Source of the DNA: Spirochaetales bacterium
GTDB lineage: Bacteria > Spirochaetota > Spirochaetia > SZUA-6 > DRHE01
Assembly (NCBI GenBank): GCA_023136785.1
Contig: JAGLQP010000046.1
Coordinates: forward strand, 1 to 9,244
Direction: 5' to 3'
DNA: 9,244 bases
Positions within the stretch are counted from its first letter, which is position 1; every line of letters begins with the position of its first letter. This document shows positions 7,873 through 9,244 of this stretch, one piece after another. The notes below the pieces were generated by a model that was not told where the DNA came from, searched no databases, and saw only the letters and a program-made list of their open reading frames with translations. The translations under genes were made by a program, and so were the position numbers.

Positions 7873-7956
7873 GTTTCCTGAAGGCCGCTCTTGTAGTTGA
7901 TTGTTTCCAGGAAAACCCGATAGGGTAGATAGAAGCCCCACTCCGGGTGCGAGGGA
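7873..7956 (+). other. Short intergenic gap inside the sugar operon
   Basis: These 84 bases separate the GH13 gene from the HAD phosphatase gene. A loose pairing (GTTTCCTG at the left end with CAGGAAAAC in the middle) has a large loop and no T-run, so it is not called a terminator. No promoter close to consensus is seen. The only candidate ribosome binding site is GAGGG, which sits unusually close (about one base) to the ATG at 7957. Confidence 0.4.
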
Positions 7957-9150
7957 ATGCCGCAAAGGATAGAGACGATTCAGCAGTTCTACGCCCTCAT
8001 GCAGGAAACGGGAAAACTGCGCCGGAAGCTGGTCAGCCGGATCATGGAGAGTGAGAGCCCCGATCCTCAAGGCTCGGAGCAGCTCAGGTCATTCCTCAAA
8101 GCTCTTCAAAACATTCCCCGTCAGAACGACCGCTTCGTATTGACCAGTAGTGCCCTCTGCCTGGAGCTCGGCTATGAAATCAGCGAGCTCGAAAAGGACC
8201 TGATTTTCCTCGAACAGGGAGAGCGGGCTCTACTCTCCTATTTCGCCGAGCTACATCCCGGATTCCGGGAGGAGATAGGGTCTGCACTTGAATTTTCCCA
8301 CGGCTTGAGATTACCCCTTACGAACCTGATCAGCGATCGGGATGGAACGGTGAACAATTACTGCGGTCGCTACCTGTCCTCGATCCAGTCTGTGTACAAC
8401 GCCGTGTTCCTGTCCCGTTTTGCCCAGAGAGCAGTTGAAAACGCCGTGATTCTGACCTCCGCCCCCCTGTACGGGGGCGGCCTTGTAGACATCACCGTTG
8501 CCCCCCCGGGGCTGTTCATCCTGGCCGGATCGAAGGGCAGAGAGTATCTGGACGCCAGAGGCAGAGACGGGCGTCTTCCCATCGAGCAGGAAAAGCAGAA
8601 CAAGTTAGACCACCTGAACCGACGGCTCGAACAGCTGATGCAGGATCCGCGGTACGAGCTGTTCAGCCTGATCGGTTCAGGCCTGCAGTTCAAGTTCGGC
8701 CAGACCACCGTTGCCAGGCAGGATATCTACGGCTCGATCCCGACCACAGAGTCTGAGGCGTTCATGAACGTGATCGAGGAGCTGATCCGGGATATCGATC
8801 CACAGGGTGAGTATTTCCGGACAGAGGACACGGGCAAAGACATCGAGATCATCCTTACCGTGGAAGGAGAATCGGGCCTGAAGGATTTCGACAAGGGAGA
8901 CGGGGTATCGTTCCTGGATGGCGAGCTGGATCTGGATTTGGCCGGGGGTGGAAACTTGGTTTGCGGTGACACTTCTTCGGATATTCCCATGGTTGAGGCG
9001 GCAAATTCCCCCCAAACCTCGGCGATCTTTGTGACATCGGAAACAGCGATAAAGCAGGCGGTCCGTCGGATCTGCGAGCGCACTCATTTCGTGAGTGAAC
9101 CAGACGTCTTGGTCTGCCTGTTGAATCAACTGGGAAAGGATAGAGGATGA
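7957..9150 (+). CDS. HAD-superfamily sugar phosphatase (trehalose-6-phosphate or glucosylglycerate phosphatase-like) with an N-terminal helical extension
   Basis: This 397-residue protein has a HAD phosphatase domain from about residue 118 to the end, with all four motifs: SDRDGT (126-131, nucleophile D127 and acid/base D129), LTSAP (166-170), DKGDGVSFL (312-320, K313) and CGDTSSD (336-342). The K-G-x-G-V-x-x-L and G-D-x-S-x-D forms fit the HAD-IIB group, which includes trehalose-6-phosphate, sucrose-phosphate and mannosyl-3-phosphoglycerate phosphatases. The insertion between motifs II and III is large (about 140 residues) and would form the substrate-specificity cap. The first 115 or so residues look helical and charged and match nothing I recognise. 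The upstream in-frame region has a stop at 7930-7932, and the ATG at 7957 is the first start, with GAGGG very close to it. The neighbouring OtsAB already carries a phosphatase, so this enzyme probably acts on a different sugar phosphate. It overlaps the next gene by 4 bases. Confidence 0.8.
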   Translation: MPQRIETIQQFYALMQETGKLRRKLVSRIMESESPDPQGSEQLRSFLKALQNIPRQNDRFVLTSSALCLELGYEISELEKDLIFLEQGERALLSYFAELHPGFREEIGSALEFSHGLRLPLTNLISDRDGTVNNYCGRYLSSIQSVYNAVFLSRFAQRAVENAVILTSAPLYGGGLVDITVAPPGLFILAGSKGREYLDARGRDGRLPIEQEKQNKLDHLNRRLEQLMQDPRYELFSLIGSGLQFKFGQTTVARQDIYGSIPTTESEAFMNVIEELIRDIDPQGEYFRTEDTGKDIEIILTVEGESGLKDFDKGDGVSFLDGELDLDLAGGGNLVCGDTSSDIPMVEAANSPQTSAIFVTSETAIKQAVRRICERTHFVSEPDVLVCLLNQLGKDRG

Positions 9151-9244
9151 CAGAAACTAGATGCTGCGAAGGAGCGATTTTCGACCTGGATGGCGTGATC
9201 ACTCAGACCGCCAAGGTTCATTTCAAGGCCTGGAAGCAGACCTT
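9147..9244 (+). CDS. pgmB: Beta-phosphoglucomutase-like HAD protein, N-terminal part only (cut by window edge)
   Basis: Only the first 32 codons are present. They contain the hallmark start of the beta-phosphoglucomutase family, IFDLDGVITQTAKVHFKAWK. By comparison with the Lactococcus enzyme, D13 is the phosphorylated nucleophile, D15 the acid/base, and T21 and H25 match the conserved T16 and H20. The usual TDT is TQT here. The enzyme interconverts beta-glucose 1-phosphate and glucose 6-phosphate, normally downstream of inverting disaccharide phosphorylases of family GH65 (trehalose, maltose or kojibiose phosphorylase). The start codon overlaps the HAD phosphatase stop (ATGA) and has a GGAAAGGATAGAGG purine-rich stretch upstream, so the gene belongs to the same operon. 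Another HAD hydrolase of the same subfamily cannot be ruled out from so short a piece. Confidence 0.82.
   Translation, partial: MTETRCCEGAIFDLDGVITQTAKVHFKAWKQT

Noticed and set aside
7873..7920. Inverted match GTTTCCTG / CAGGAAAAC after the GH13 gene as a terminator
   Set aside because: It has a loop of over 20 bases, a mismatch and no T-tract; the next gene continues in the same direction.
1..9244. CRISPR array, tRNA, rRNA, insertion sequence or phage attachment site
   Set aside because: No regularly spaced repeats, RNA gene structures, transposase motifs or terminal inverted repeats were seen; almost all of the window is coding.

Overview
The window holds two divergent gene blocks that share an AT-rich control region at about 1136-1355. 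The left block, on the minus strand, encodes bacterial microcompartment (BMC) shell proteins: a BMC-H hexamer subunit (833-1135), a tandem-domain BMC-T trimer subunit (176-820), and the start of a second BMC-H paralog that runs off the left edge (1-140). The right block, on the plus strand, encodes a DeoR-family sugar-phosphate regulator (1356-2126), a fused trehalose-6-phosphate synthase/phosphatase (2174-4357), a very large GH13 alpha-amylase-like protein (4354-7872), a stand-alone HAD sugar phosphatase (7957-9150), and the start of a beta-phosphoglucomutase-like HAD protein (from 9147, cut by the right edge).

The organism is a bacterium with moderately high GC content, whose intergenic promoters stand out as AT-rich and close to the sigma70 consensus. 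BMC shell genes, a fused OtsA-OtsB and a giant GH13 protein would suit an anaerobic or facultative environmental bacterium such as a spirochaete or a deltaproteobacterial-type lineage. That placement is a guess; nothing in the window fixes the taxon.

The plus-strand genes look like one transcription unit. The gaps are 47 and 84 bases at two junctions, and 4-base ATGA stop/start overlaps at the other two. The likely theme is turnover of alpha-glucosyl sugars. OtsAB would make trehalose (or a related glucoside) from a nucleotide-glucose and glucose 6-phosphate. The GH13 protein would hydrolyse or transfer glucosyl units. The extra HAD enzyme would remove phosphate from a sugar phosphate. The beta-phosphoglucomutase would turn beta-glucose 1-phosphate, the product of inverting disaccharide phosphorylases, into glucose 6-phosphate. 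A GH65-type phosphorylase just past the right edge is a reasonable prediction.

The most interesting question is whether the shell operon and the sugar operon belong to one system. The DeoR regulator sits between them, and a perfect 9-bp inverted repeat lies in the leader of the shell operon. No BMC signature enzyme (aldehyde dehydrogenase, phosphotransacylase, aldolase, glycyl-radical enzyme) is visible here, so the microcompartment type cannot be named.
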